Positions 35,694-44,122 of a stretch of DNA of 64,000 nt are shown in pieces. Where the stretch lies: contig CAJYIX010000017.1 in assembly GCA_913775315.1 (NCBI GenBank), positions 62,001 through 126,000 of the forward strand. Reading direction: 5' to 3'. This DNA comes from an uncultured Sphingomonas sp. Lineage in GTDB: Bacteria > Pseudomonadota > Alphaproteobacteria > Sphingomonadales > Sphingomonadaceae. Position numbers and translations under genes: made by a program. The notes beneath the pieces were generated by a model, which had not been told where the DNA came from, made no database searches, and saw only the letters and a program-made list of their open reading frames with translations. The number at the start of each line of letters is the position of its first letter. The stretch's first letter is position 1.

Positions 35694-37505
35694 ATGGGTT
35701 CGTTGCGTCTGGGGGCCGCCATGGCCGGTTGCGTCCTGCTTGCCGCGTGTGGCGGGGCGGGCGGTGGTGGCGGCGTGGGCGCACTGCCCGCGCCGCCGAC
35801 CGGCGGCACCGGGGGCGGCACACCGACGCCTACGCCCGCGCCGGTCAACACGCTCATCACAGACCTCAAGGCGAGCCAGACCTTCACCAGCGACGCGACG
35901 ACGACCGATGTCGAGGTGCGGACCGCCGGCGGGATCGTCAACCGCACCGCCGTGTCTAGCGCCGGGATCCAGGTCAGCTACGACGCGGCCGCGGGCAGCT
36001 ACACCGTCACGACCGCGGGCCGAAGCCAGACCTTCGTTGCCGCCGACCGCCGGCCCGACCGTTTCCCCGGCGAGGCGACCTTTGCCAAGACGGGCGGCGA
36101 CCCCGAATATCTGACGCTGGTCACGGTGCCGCTTTACGATGCCGGCAATTCGAACCGCTATGTCGGCCTTGGCTATTGGCAGCGCAACGCCGTGGCGGGC
36201 GGGGTACAGGCGACGCAGTTCACGACCTTCGCCTACGGCCTGACCACGCCCGCCGGCGCGGTGCCGCGGTCCGGTAGCGCCGCCTGGGCGACCGACATCT
36301 TCGGCCTGCTCACCACCCCGGGCGAGGAACTGCGCACCGTGCAGGGTCGCGGCGATTTCAGCGTCGATTTCGGCGGCGGCATCTTTACGGCCTTCGCCAA
36401 TCTCGACGAGTTCGACTTCATCACCGGCGGCGGTCGTGTGGGCAGCCTGCGCTTTCGCGCGGGCGGTCAGGTGGGGAGCGCCGGCAACGGCTTCTCGGGC
36501 AATATGAGCTATTCGAGCGGCCGGGCGGGCACGCTCGGCGGGACGATCAGCGGCCAGTTCTATGGCCCCGGCGCCGAGGAGATCGGCGCGTCGTTCAAGG
36601 CAAGCGGGAACGGCACCGTCCTGAACGGCGCGCTCACCGGCCAGCGGGCGACCCCCGCCACCGGGCTGCCCAACCTGTCGCTGGTCAATGTCCAGTCGAC
36701 CGAGCGGCTGTTCGCGACCGGCGCGGGCACCTTTGCCCAGGCGCGCGAGGGACAGCCCGGCTACTCACAGGTCAACGCGGCGCAGTCCGACAGCCGCGTG
36801 ACGATCACGCCGACCGGGCCAAGCTCGATCGAGGTCGGGAGTGCGGTATACACGCCGGTCGAGGCCGATCGCGTCGCCGATGGTCGCGCCAATTACGCCA
36901 CCTATCGCGGACAGGTGACAGGATCGGAGGGCGGCCCTGTCGAAGTCGCCTTCTATCGTCCCGGCGGCACCAACAGCGAGATCGCGCTGACCTATCTGAG
37001 CTTCGCCACCTGGACGCGCACCGTTCAGGACGCGGCCCAGGGCCAGCGGATCGCCAACACCACCCGCCAGTTCGTGCCGTATGGCATCCAGACCCCGCGC
37101 GAACTGCTGTCGGGCCGGACCGGGACGGGCAGCTATGCCGGGATCGTCGCCGGCGCGGGCGCGAACCGGCTTGGCGATACCTACAGCATCGGCGGCACCT
37201 CTCGCTTCGACGTCGATTTCGGGGCCGCAAGCTACACCGGCAGCCTGTCGCTGGTCGGCACCGCCGCCGACGGCACACGCCGCGATTTCGGCAGCTTCGG
37301 CTTCGGCAACCGCCTGATCGAGGGGGTCATGGTCCAGGCCTCGCTTGACGGCGGCCGGAATGTCGACTCGTTCAATATCATCAGGCCGGCTTTTTACGGG
37401 CCCGATGGGCAGGAGATCGGCGCGAGCTTCTATCTGACGACGGGCAACCCCTCGGATGCGGCGGCCGTCGCGATCGGTGGGATCACCGTCGCCAAGCGGC
37501 AGTGA
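35694..37505 (+). CDS. TbpB-like bilobed surface lipoprotein (predicted Slam cargo)
   Basis: 603 aa from ATG 35694 (GGGGGG 6 bases upstream). A signal peptide ends in LLAAC (Cys19), followed by a Gly/Pro linker typical of lipoproteins that stand off the membrane. The body has two similar halves, each with a strand-rich handle and a small beta-barrel ending in the TbpB-barrel motif: FYGPGAEEIGASF in the first half and FYGPDGQEIGASF in the second. This is the layout of transferrin-binding-protein-B-like Slam substrates; the ligand is unknown. It is directly coupled to the Slam gene (TGATG), and lies 61 bases after the DUF2238 gene. Confidence 0.85.
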   Translation: MGSLRLGAAMAGCVLLAACGGAGGGGGVGALPAPPTGGTGGGTPTPTPAPVNTLITDLKASQTFTSDATTTDVEVRTAGGIVNRTAVSSAGIQVSYDAAAGSYTVTTAGRSQTFVAADRRPDRFPGEATFAKTGGDPEYLTLVTVPLYDAGNSNRYVGLGYWQRNAVAGGVQATQFTTFAYGLTTPAGAVPRSGSAAWATDIFGLLTTPGEELRTVQGRGDFSVDFGGGIFTAFANLDEFDFITGGGRVGSLRFRAGGQVGSAGNGFSGNMSYSSGRAGTLGGTISGQFYGPGAEEIGASFKASGNGTVLNGALTGQRATPATGLPNLSLVNVQSTERLFATGAGTFAQAREGQPGYSQVNAAQSDSRVTITPTGPSSIEVGSAVYTPVEADRVADGRANYATYRGQVTGSEGGPVEVAFYRPGGTNSEIALTYLSFATWTRTVQDAAQGQRIANTTRQFVPYGIQTPRELLSGRTGTGSYAGIVAGAGANRLGDTYSIGGTSRFDVDFGAASYTGSLSLVGTAADGTRRDFGSFGFGNRLIEGVMVQASLDGGRNVDSFNIIRPAFYGPDGQEIGASFYLTTGNPSDAAAVAIGGITVAKRQ

Positions 37506-38794
37506 TGGCGCCTCCGCCGGTCGCGGTACAGACGGCACAGGAAGCGCCGGTCACCACCGTCCGGCTCGATCCGGCCGGCGTATTCGCAGCAGCAGCAGCG
37601 GCCGAGCGCGGCGGACGACCCGAAGAGGCGTTGGTCCTGCTCGACGCGCTGACCCGCGACCGCGACGCAGAAGTGCAGGCAGAGGCGCTGTTTCGCCGCG
37701 CGATGCTGCTCGACGCGCTCGGCCGCAGCGACGCGGCGGCGACGACGCTGCGACGGCTTCTCGACGAAAAGCCCGACGCCGCGGCCGTCCGCCTCGAACT
37801 CGCGCGCATCCTGCTGGCCCGCGGCGATGCGGAGGGGGCGCGGCGGGCGCTGCGACAGGCACAGGCCGGCGTGCTGCCCGCCGACGTCGCGGCGGTCGTC
37901 GATCAGTTCGCCGCGGCGCTGCGCACCACGCGGCCCTTCGGCGGCTCGTTCCAGCTCGCGGTTGCACCCGACAGCAACGTCAATCGGGCGACCGATGCAC
38001 GCACGCTCGATACCGTCATCGCACCGCTGACCCTGTCGCGCGCGGCGCGGTCGCAATCGGGGCTAGGCGTGCGAGCAAGCAGCACGGCGTTCGCGCGCAT
38101 TGCGGTCGGCGAAACGCTGTCGCTGCTGCCGCGGGTGTCGGGATCGGGCAGCTTCTATCGCCAGCGCATGGTCAACGATGCGTCCGCCTCCGCGCTGCTC
38201 GGCCTCGAATGGGTAAGCGGGCGCGACCGAGTGACCCCGTCCGCGGGCCCCGGATGGCGCTGGTATGGCGGCAGCCTCTATGCCCGCACGAACACCGCCG
38301 CGCTCGACTGGCTGCATCCGCTGGGGCGGCGCGCGCAGCTTTCGGTTTCGGTCAGTGCCGCGTCGGCCCGGTACCGCCGCAACGCGCTTCAGGACGGCGG
38401 CCTGTTCGATCTTTCGGCGACGGTCGAGCGCGCGCTGTCGCCGCGTGCGGGAATCGGCGTGACGGTGGGTGCGACGCGCCAGACCGCGCGCGATCCGGGG
38501 TATGCGACGGTGTCGGGCCAGCTCGGCGTCAGCGGCTGGCGCGACCTTGGCCGCACCACGGTCTTCGCCAGCGCCGCGACGCGACGGACCGAGGGGGACG
38601 CCCGCCTGTTCCTGTTCCCCGATCGGCGGCGCGAATGGCTGATCCAGGCCAGCGCCGGTGCGACGCTGCGCCAATTGAGCTGGAAGGGCTTTGCCCCGCT
38701 GGTACGCGCCACGTTCGAACGCAACGCGTCGAGCGTCGGGCTCTACGACTATCGCCGGTTCGCGGGCGAGATCGGGATCGTCCGCGCGTTCTGA
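37505..38794 (+). CDS. Slam (surface lipoprotein assembly modulator, DUF560)
   Basis: 429 aa. Slam is an outer-membrane protein that moves specific lipoproteins to the cell surface (type XI secretion). Residues about 20-140 form TPR-like helices (GGRPEEALVLLDAL, RRAMLLDALGRSDAAA, RLELARILLARGDAEGA). Then comes the DUF560 barrel opening FQLAVAPDSNVNRATD and about 14 strands, closing in a terminal Phe (EIGIVRAF). Oddly there is no signal peptide: the protein begins MAPPPVAVQTAQEAP, like an already cleaved mature form. The frame stays open upstream to a stop at 37346 but offers no ATG, GTG or TTG before 37502 (GTG). Confidence 0.87.
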   Translation: MAPPPVAVQTAQEAPVTTVRLDPAGVFAAAAAAERGGRPEEALVLLDALTRDRDAEVQAEALFRRAMLLDALGRSDAAATTLRRLLDEKPDAAAVRLELARILLARGDAEGARRALRQAQAGVLPADVAAVVDQFAAALRTTRPFGGSFQLAVAPDSNVNRATDARTLDTVIAPLTLSRAARSQSGLGVRASSTAFARIAVGETLSLLPRVSGSGSFYRQRMVNDASASALLGLEWVSGRDRVTPSAGPGWRWYGGSLYARTNTAALDWLHPLGRRAQLSVSVSAASARYRRNALQDGGLFDLSATVERALSPRAGIGVTVGATRQTARDPGYATVSGQLGVSGWRDLGRTTVFASAATRRTEGDARLFLFPDRRREWLIQASAGATLRQLSWKGFAPLVRATFERNASSVGLYDYRRFAGEIGIVRAF

Positions 38795-38877
38795 ACCGTC
38801 GCATCCGGTTTGACAGCGCGCGGCCGGGCTTCCTACGCGTGGCAGCAAACGGAAGGCAGGAAGGCGGCGGGACGGGC

Positions 38878-39615
38878 ATGGCGATCCTCGAAATCTGCGT
38901 CGAAAGCCTGGCGGGTGCCCGCACGGCACTGGCCGCCGGCGCCGACCGGCTGGAGTTGTGCGGTGCGCTGGCGGTCGGCGGGCTGACGCCGACGCCCGCG
39001 CTCGTCGCGCTTGTCTCGGCGGCGGCGGCGGCCGAGGGGCGGCGCGTCCACGCGATGGTCCGGCCGCGCGCGGGCGACTTCGCCTATACCGCAGACGAGC
39101 GCGTCCTGATCGCGGCGGAGATGCGCGCGGCGATCGCGGCGGGCGCGGACGGCCTCGTCTTCGGCGCGGCGATCGGCGACCGGCCCGATATCGAGACGCT
39201 GGGCTGGTTCGCGGCGACCGCGCGGGCGCTGCGGGCCGATATCGACCTGACGCTGCACCGCGCCGTCGACCTGCTCGCCGATCCGGTGGAGGCGGTCGAG
39301 CCCGCCGCGGCGCTCGGCTATCACCGCATCCTGTCGTCGGGCGGCGCGCGAAGCGCGGTCGACGGCATCGGGACGTTGACGCGCATGACTGCGCGCGCGG
39401 CCGGGCGCATCGCGATCATGCCGGGCGCGGGCGTGCGCGCCGGGAACGCCGCCGCGGTCCTGGCGGCAACGGGCGCGAAGGAAATCCACGCTTCCGCCGG
39501 CGCCCCCGCGGCGAGCGACCCGCGCCTCGTCGCCCTCGGCTTCGCCGCCGCGGACGCGCGGACCACCAGCGGCGATGCAGTGGCGGCGCTCCGCGCGTCG
39601 ATCGACGCCAGATAG
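38878..39615 (+). CDS. cutC: CutC-family protein
   Basis: 245 aa TIM barrel. ILEICVESLAGARTALAAGADRLELCGAL, GGLTPTP, HAMVRPRAGDFAYT, LTLHRAVDLLADP and ILSSGGARSA are the conserved CutC blocks. Named for copper tolerance in E. coli, but a direct copper role is doubtful and the enzymatic activity, if any, is unknown. ATG 38878 follows the Slam stop by 83 bases. It is convergent with the first TIM-barrel isomerase gene. Confidence 0.9.
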   Translation: MAILEICVESLAGARTALAAGADRLELCGALAVGGLTPTPALVALVSAAAAAEGRRVHAMVRPRAGDFAYTADERVLIAAEMRAAIAAGADGLVFGAAIGDRPDIETLGWFAATARALRADIDLTLHRAVDLLADPVEAVEPAAALGYHRILSSGGARSAVDGIGTLTRMTARAAGRIAIMPGAGVRAGNAAAVLAATGAKEIHASAGAPAASDPRLVALGFAAADARTTSGDAVAALRASIDAR

Positions 39616-39625
39616 CGCCGCCCCG

Positions 39626-40549
39626 TCAGTCGTAGATCGGCCGCAGCACCGTATCGAGGTGGTAGCGGGTCAACGCCATCGACGCGAGCATGTCGGGCGA
39701 GCCGTCATATTCGATCGACATCCAGCCCTTGAACTCATGCTCCTTGAGCAGCCGGTACAGCCCCTCGAGGTCGAGTTCGCCGAGGCCGGGTTCCCAGAAC
39801 CATCGCTTGCCGTCGTCAGTGATCTCCGGATCGCGCGAATAGCGGACGCTGTCGGGCTGGCGCGCGGAGGCGGTATCCTTCAGGTGGAAGGTGCTGATCC
39901 GGTCATGATAATCCTTGTAGAAGGTCAGGATGTCCTCGCCCAGGATTGCGACCTGCGCGGTGTCGAGGCAATAATGGACGTAGCGCGGGTCGGTCGACTC
40001 GATCAGCTCGCGGTGGTTGGGCAGGTTGATCGCGCAGAAGAACTCGTTGTGGATGCCGATCTTGACCCCATTGTCGGTAGCATAGCGGCCGATCTCGTTC
40101 AGCACCTTGGCGCATTGCTGCACCTCTTCGTGGCTGAGCGGGCCGGCACCGCAGTAATTCTGCGTCGGGCAGGTGTTCATATACTGGCCGCCGAACCTTA
40201 CGATCGTGTCGACCGCCTCGCGCCCCGCACGGATCGCCTCTTCCTCATGTCCCGCATCGTGCGAGGCGTGGGCACCGTGGAACATGCCGATCACCTCGAC
40301 CCCGCGCTCCTTTGCAAATGCGGCGAAGGCCTCGGGCGAACCGAACAGCGGCAGGATGTCGGACAGATCCCAAGGCGCGATCTCGATGCCGTCGAAGCCC
40401 AGCGCCGCCTGGTATTTGAGGATCGTGTCCCAGTCCGAATAATAGGCGGTGTTGGTCCGGTCCTCGTAATAGAAGTCGCGGAAGTTCTCGATCCGGCGAT
40501 AGGGGATCGACTTCCAGTGGCACATGTTGGCGTAGCGGATGTTGGGCAT
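39626..40549 (-). CDS. Sugar phosphate isomerase/epimerase-like TIM-barrel protein 1
   Basis: 307 aa, AP-endonuclease-2/xylose-isomerase-like barrel. It begins MPNIRYANMCHWKSIPYRR. Metal-ligand candidates are Glu/His in FDGIEIAPWD, IGMFHGAHASH, VKIGIHNEFFCAINLP, YCLDTAQVAILG, STFHLKDTA and SIEYDGS. The HNEF and LDTAQ blocks are the usual metal and substrate sites of this fold. Members include sugar isomerases, epimerases, dehydratases and 3-keto-glycoside lyases. No signal peptide, so cytoplasmic. Last gene of a three-gene minus-strand set. Confidence 0.85.
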   Translation of the reverse strand: MPNIRYANMCHWKSIPYRRIENFRDFYYEDRTNTAYYSDWDTILKYQAALGFDGIEIAPWDLSDILPLFGSPEAFAAFAKERGVEVIGMFHGAHASHDAGHEEEAIRAGREAVDTIVRFGGQYMNTCPTQNYCGAGPLSHEEVQQCAKVLNEIGRYATDNGVKIGIHNEFFCAINLPNHRELIESTDPRYVHYCLDTAQVAILGEDILTFYKDYHDRISTFHLKDTASARQPDSVRYSRDPEITDDGKRWFWEPGLGELDLEGLYRLLKEHEFKGWMSIEYDGSPDMLASMALTRYHLDTVLRPIYD

Positions 40550-40560
40550 CGTCGGAGCCT

Positions 40561-41517
40561 TCAGTTCGCAAAACGGTTGAGAAGCGCGCGGGTGCGCAGC
40601 AGCGCGCGGAACGGATCGCGCGTCTGGCGGGCGCTGACGGTCACCGGGCCGGCATAGCCGAGGCGATCGAGCAGCGCGGCGATGCCCGCTAGATCGACCG
40701 AGCCGGTGCCGGGATCGCGGAACACCTGAGTTGCATGGCCCTCCGGAAACTCGGGATTGGCCGTCTTCCACGTCTCGTTCGTGTCGACAAAATCGGTGTC
40801 GGTCAGGTGGACGCAGCCGATGCGGTCAACATGCGCCTCGATGAACGCGGCGGGGTCGATCCCGGCGATCGTCAGCCCGGCGGTATCGACGTCGAGCTTC
40901 ACCGCCTCGGGCAGGCCCGCCAGCAGCGCCGGCATGTCGCCGCCGCGGAACAAGCTCCAATAATCCTGGCGGACCACGACCGCGACGCCCGTCCCCGTCG
41001 CCTTTTCGGCGAGGCCGGCGAGCAGTTCGGTCGTCTTTTCGGCAAAGACGCCGCGCTTGGCCTCGAGGTCCGGGTGATAATGCGCCGCGCGGCCGTAATA
41101 GGGCGACGGGCTGACCGCGAGATAGGCGGCGCCGAGGTCGGCGGCGTGGGTCAGCGCCTCACCCGCGAAATGGCCCGACGCGCCAAAGAAGAAGCCGAGA
41201 TTGTCGTTGCGCATGAACAGGTTGGGATCGAATGTGATGCCCGCCACCCGCTCGATCCCGGCCTCGGCCAGCACCGCGCGGTAATTGGCCGCGCTCTCGT
41301 ACTTCGTCTCGATCGAATAGCGCGTCATCGGCACGCCGCTGCGCCCGCCGAACTGCCACACCGGCTCGTACGGAATCTCGATCGAGCGGAAGCCGGCCGC
41401 GCGGATCAGGGGGTAGAGTTCCTCCCAGAAATACTTGCTTTCGAACCGGTTGCGGTTCGGTTCCTGGTAATGGCGGTTGATCAGGTCGAGGCTGATCGCA
41501 ATTCGGTCGCTGTTCAT
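40561..41517 (-). CDS. Sugar phosphate isomerase/epimerase-like TIM-barrel protein 2
   Basis: 318 aa from ATG 41517. The barrel pattern is clear: FRSIEIPYEPVWQFGG, VAGITFDPNLFMRND, GAAYLAVSPSPYYG, VVVRQDYWSLFRGGD, VKLDVDTAGLTIAG and CVHLTDTDFVD. Instead of the usual EPHN it has VRQDYWS at strand 6, so the metal site is atypical. Only about 15% of residues look shared by eye with its neighbours, so it is a distinct subfamily. It starts 58 bases after the Hyi-like gene and ends 11 bases before protein 1. Confidence 0.82.
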   Translation of the reverse strand: MNSDRIAISLDLINRHYQEPNRNRFESKYFWEELYPLIRAAGFRSIEIPYEPVWQFGGRSGVPMTRYSIETKYESAANYRAVLAEAGIERVAGITFDPNLFMRNDNLGFFFGASGHFAGEALTHAADLGAAYLAVSPSPYYGRAAHYHPDLEAKRGVFAEKTTELLAGLAEKATGTGVAVVVRQDYWSLFRGGDMPALLAGLPEAVKLDVDTAGLTIAGIDPAAFIEAHVDRIGCVHLTDTDFVDTNETWKTANPEFPEGHATQVFRDPGTGSVDLAGIAALLDRLGYAGPVTVSARQTRDPFRALLRTRALLNRFAN

Positions 41518-41575
41518 CGCGAAGGTCCGTTCATGGCAAGAAGCGCCCGCCGACCCGTGCCAGCGGGCGGGGTCG

Positions 41576-42352
41576 TCAGTCGGCGGCGAGCATCCGCTGC
41601 GACTGGGCGAGCGACTGGTCCATCGGCATCGTCGGGAAATATTCGAGCCCGATCGCGCCGGTATAGCCAAGCTCGCGCAGCGTCGCGGCGACCTTCGCCC
41701 AGTCTAGCTCGCCGGTGCCCGGCTCGTTGCGGTCGGGAATGTCGGCGACCTGCACATGCTCGACCAGATGGATGCGGCCGGCCAGCACCCCTGCCATATC
41801 CTCGCCCATCACCGCGCTGTGCCACACGTCGTAGAGGAGGCGCAGATTGGGGCTGCCCACCGCCTCGACGAGGTCGAGGCCGAGCTTCGTGCTGACGAGA
41901 TACATCGTCGCGAACAGCCGGGTGTTGAGCGGTTCGAGGAGCAGCATCACGCCGGCGGCTTCGGCCGCATCGGCGGCGGCGCGGAGCGCAGCGACGGCGT
42001 TGTCAAAATGCTCGGCCTCGCTCATCCCCTCGACCTTGAAGCCCGACGCGACGATCAGCGCGGGCTTGCCGAGGACCGCGGTCGCCTCGATCGTCTCGCG
42101 CACCGCCTTCAGCATCTCGTCGCGCTCGGCCGGGTCGACGATCGATCGGCGCGGATCGACGCACACGCCGGTCAGGCGGATGCCCGTCTCGTTCAGCGCG
42201 TCGGCGATCGCCGCGACGGGCTTGTCGCGCCACAGGTGGAACTCGGCCAGCTCGAAGCCCGCTGCCTTCGCCGCATGCAGCCGCGAGGGCAGGTCGCCCG
42301 CCTCGGCGAACTGCCATTCGATACAGGTGGATAGTGGGTACGCCGCAGACAT
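41576..42352 (-). CDS. Hydroxypyruvate isomerase-like TIM-barrel protein 3
   Basis: 258 aa. Shows LSTCIEWQFAEAGDLPSRL, AAGFELAEFHLWRDKP, a catalytic-type LLEPLNTRLFATMYLVST, LLYDVWHSAVMGED and VEHVQVADIPDRNEPGTGELDW, all close to hydroxypyruvate isomerase/OtnI (Hyi) family members. Those enzymes isomerise hydroxypyruvate or 2-oxo-tetronate sugars. It is the first gene of the three; ATG 42352 has GGAAGGGA upstream. An AT-rich CTATTTTAT (42420-42428) lies about 70 bases before the start and recurs before the second GMC operon. Confidence 0.85.
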   Translation of the reverse strand: MSAAYPLSTCIEWQFAEAGDLPSRLHAAKAAGFELAEFHLWRDKPVAAIADALNETGIRLTGVCVDPRRSIVDPAERDEMLKAVRETIEATAVLGKPALIVASGFKVEGMSEAEHFDNAVAALRAAADAAEAAGVMLLLEPLNTRLFATMYLVSTKLGLDLVEAVGSPNLRLLYDVWHSAVMGEDMAGVLAGRIHLVEHVQVADIPDRNEPGTGELDWAKVAATLRELGYTGAIGLEYFPTMPMDQSLAQSQRMLAAD

Positions 42353-42475
42353 AGGATCCCTTCCCATTCTACGGCCCCGTGGTGCGGTCGCACTCGTATG
42401 CCTGGCGGGCTCATCCCCGCTATTTTATGGCCGCGCCTTACCGCGGCGGGCGGCGCAAATCAATCAGGCGGCGCG

Positions 42476-42796
42476 TCAGTTGCCCTCGGCATCGACCATG
42501 AAGGTCATCGGCCGCCCGCGCGACATCGGGTCCCAGCCCGCGGCAAGCGCGGCGCGGATCGAGCGCGCGATCGTCGGCTCGTCGAGCTGGAGCCGCCCGC
42601 GCGGTAGGCCGCGAAGCAGGCGCTTTGGCGCGGGAAACTGGACGAACGCCTCGCGCTTGCCCCCCTGGTCACGAAGGCCGATGGTCATGCCCTTCCAACC
42701 TTCGTCGTCGGACAGGTGCGGCTCGCTCTGGAGGTGCCAGTCATAGGTGATGCCATCGACGACGATCTCGCCGGCATTGGGTTGGGAACGGGACAT
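42476..42796 (-). CDS. Conserved hypothetical protein
   Basis: 106 aa, soluble, no signal peptide. Reads as a small beta-rich domain: GEIVVDGITYDWHLQSEP, GWKGMTIGLRDQGGKREAFV, QFPAPKRLLRGLPRG and a C-terminal helix with DEPTIARSIRAALAAGWDP. I do not recognise a family. It starts 12 bases downstream of the serine protease gene on the same strand, which suggests co-transcription but gives no function. Confidence 0.6.
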   Translation of the reverse strand: MSRSQPNAGEIVVDGITYDWHLQSEPHLSDDEGWKGMTIGLRDQGGKREAFVQFPAPKRLLRGLPRGRLQLDEPTIARSIRAALAAGWDPMSRGRPMTFMVDAEGN

Positions 42797-42808
42797 GGCC
42801 GGCCCCTA

Positions 42809-44068
42809 TCACGGCGCGGCGGGAAGCGCACCGGGCATGGGCAGACGCGGGGGATCGGCGACGGTGCGCAGCCGCCAGCCGTCGGGCAGGTAGTCGATCG
42901 ACATGTAGAAATAGAAGGCGCAGCCCCCATCGCTGCGATAGCTGCCGCCCTTGAGAATGCCGTACGCGACCGGGCCGAGGAATACCGGCGACCCGCTGTC
43001 CCCGGCCTTGCACGACGGCCCGGCGACGGTGATCCACGTCGGCAGGCACGCGCCGCCGCACAGGTCGCCGGCGGGCGCGAAGTCGGTGAGCTCGACCTGC
43101 GAACAGCTATAGCCCGTCCGCTCGCCCCGGTGGCAGACGACGTCGCCGGCGCGCATCGATGCCCGCGGCATCGCACCCGCGACCGCGCGGCCACGGGTCC
43201 GTTCGGCATCGGTGTAGAAGACCGGATCGAGCGGCACTGCGCTCAGATTGAGCTGCACGTCGCGATTGCCCCAGCCCCATTGCCCGGCGAAGGGCAGGTC
43301 GATCGTCCGCCCGCCCGCGTCGCGGATCGACAGCGCGTCGGGGCAATGCGCCGCCGTGGTCAGCGCGTCGCGCGTCCCATCGGTGACAGCAAAGGCGGAG
43401 GTGCAGAGGTAGCGCCGCGTATCGCCCGGTCGCGATCCGGTCAGCCGCACCCCGCCGCCCAGCCCCTCGCTTGAAAAGTCCAATGAGGGATCGTTGATGG
43501 CGCGCAGCCGCACCGGCACCTGCGTCATCGAGGCGAGCCGGTCGCGAAGGCCCTGCACTCCCTCCCGCGCCACATCGCGGGCAGAGACGACGGCGACGAG
43601 CTCGCCGCTGCGCTGATCGATGCCGAGGCCCGGCGGCACGTCGAGGCTGTCGCGCATCGGCGCCTGATAGGTCGTGATCGCCGCCAGCAGCTCGCCCCGG
43701 CTCGCCCACGCGCCGGGGACATAGACGATGGCGACGGGCTGCCCCGCGATCACCACCGTCTCGGACACCACCGGATCGTCGCCCTTCAGCCGGACGACGA
43801 TGCGAAAGACCGGGGTGTGCTCGATCGCGATGCCCGTCAGCCGGTCGGCGAAGCGTGCGGCGATGGCGTCGGTGACGGGAACACTCTCGACCTGGAGCGC
43901 AAGCAGGCGGGCCGCAACCGCGGGCGCGACACCAAGCCGCGGGGCGACAGCCGCCGCATCCTCTGCCAGCGCGGCGTCACTGGCCGGCGGCAGCGCCTGT
44001 GCCGCCGCCACACCCAAACCGGCACGGATCATCATCGCAACGAGCGCGGCGCGCAGGAACAGTCTCAC
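42809..44068 (-). CDS. Secreted trypsin-like serine protease (S1, alpha-lytic/streptogrisin type)
   Basis: 419 aa from GTG 44068. Signal peptide (about 1-24), an N-terminal pro-region of about 180 residues, and an S1 chymotrypsin-like domain. The catalytic triad is visible: His near 241 in TTAAHC, Asp near 270 in NRDVQLN, Ser near 357 in CKAGDSGSPVF. Paired Cys (LCTSAF with AAHC; VCHRGERTGYSC; LCGGAC; CKAG with GGC) indicate disulfides and an extracytoplasmic site. Pro-regions of this kind act as folding chaperones. It sits between sugar genes without an obvious link. Confidence 0.85.
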   Translation of the reverse strand: MRLFLRAALVAMMIRAGLGVAAAQALPPASDAALAEDAAAVAPRLGVAPAVAARLLALQVESVPVTDAIAARFADRLTGIAIEHTPVFRIVVRLKGDDPVVSETVVIAGQPVAIVYVPGAWASRGELLAAITTYQAPMRDSLDVPPGLGIDQRSGELVAVVSARDVAREGVQGLRDRLASMTQVPVRLRAINDPSLDFSSEGLGGGVRLTGSRPGDTRRYLCTSAFAVTDGTRDALTTAAHCPDALSIRDAGGRTIDLPFAGQWGWGNRDVQLNLSAVPLDPVFYTDAERTRGRAVAGAMPRASMRAGDVVCHRGERTGYSCSQVELTDFAPAGDLCGGACLPTWITVAGPSCKAGDSGSPVFLGPVAYGILKGGSYRSDGGCAFYFYMSIDYLPDGWRLRTVADPPRLPMPGALPAAP

Positions 44069-44122
44069 CCGCGCTTCATAGCGCCGCCCGCTTGGATGCC
44101 CAATGAACGGGCGCGGCGCGGA

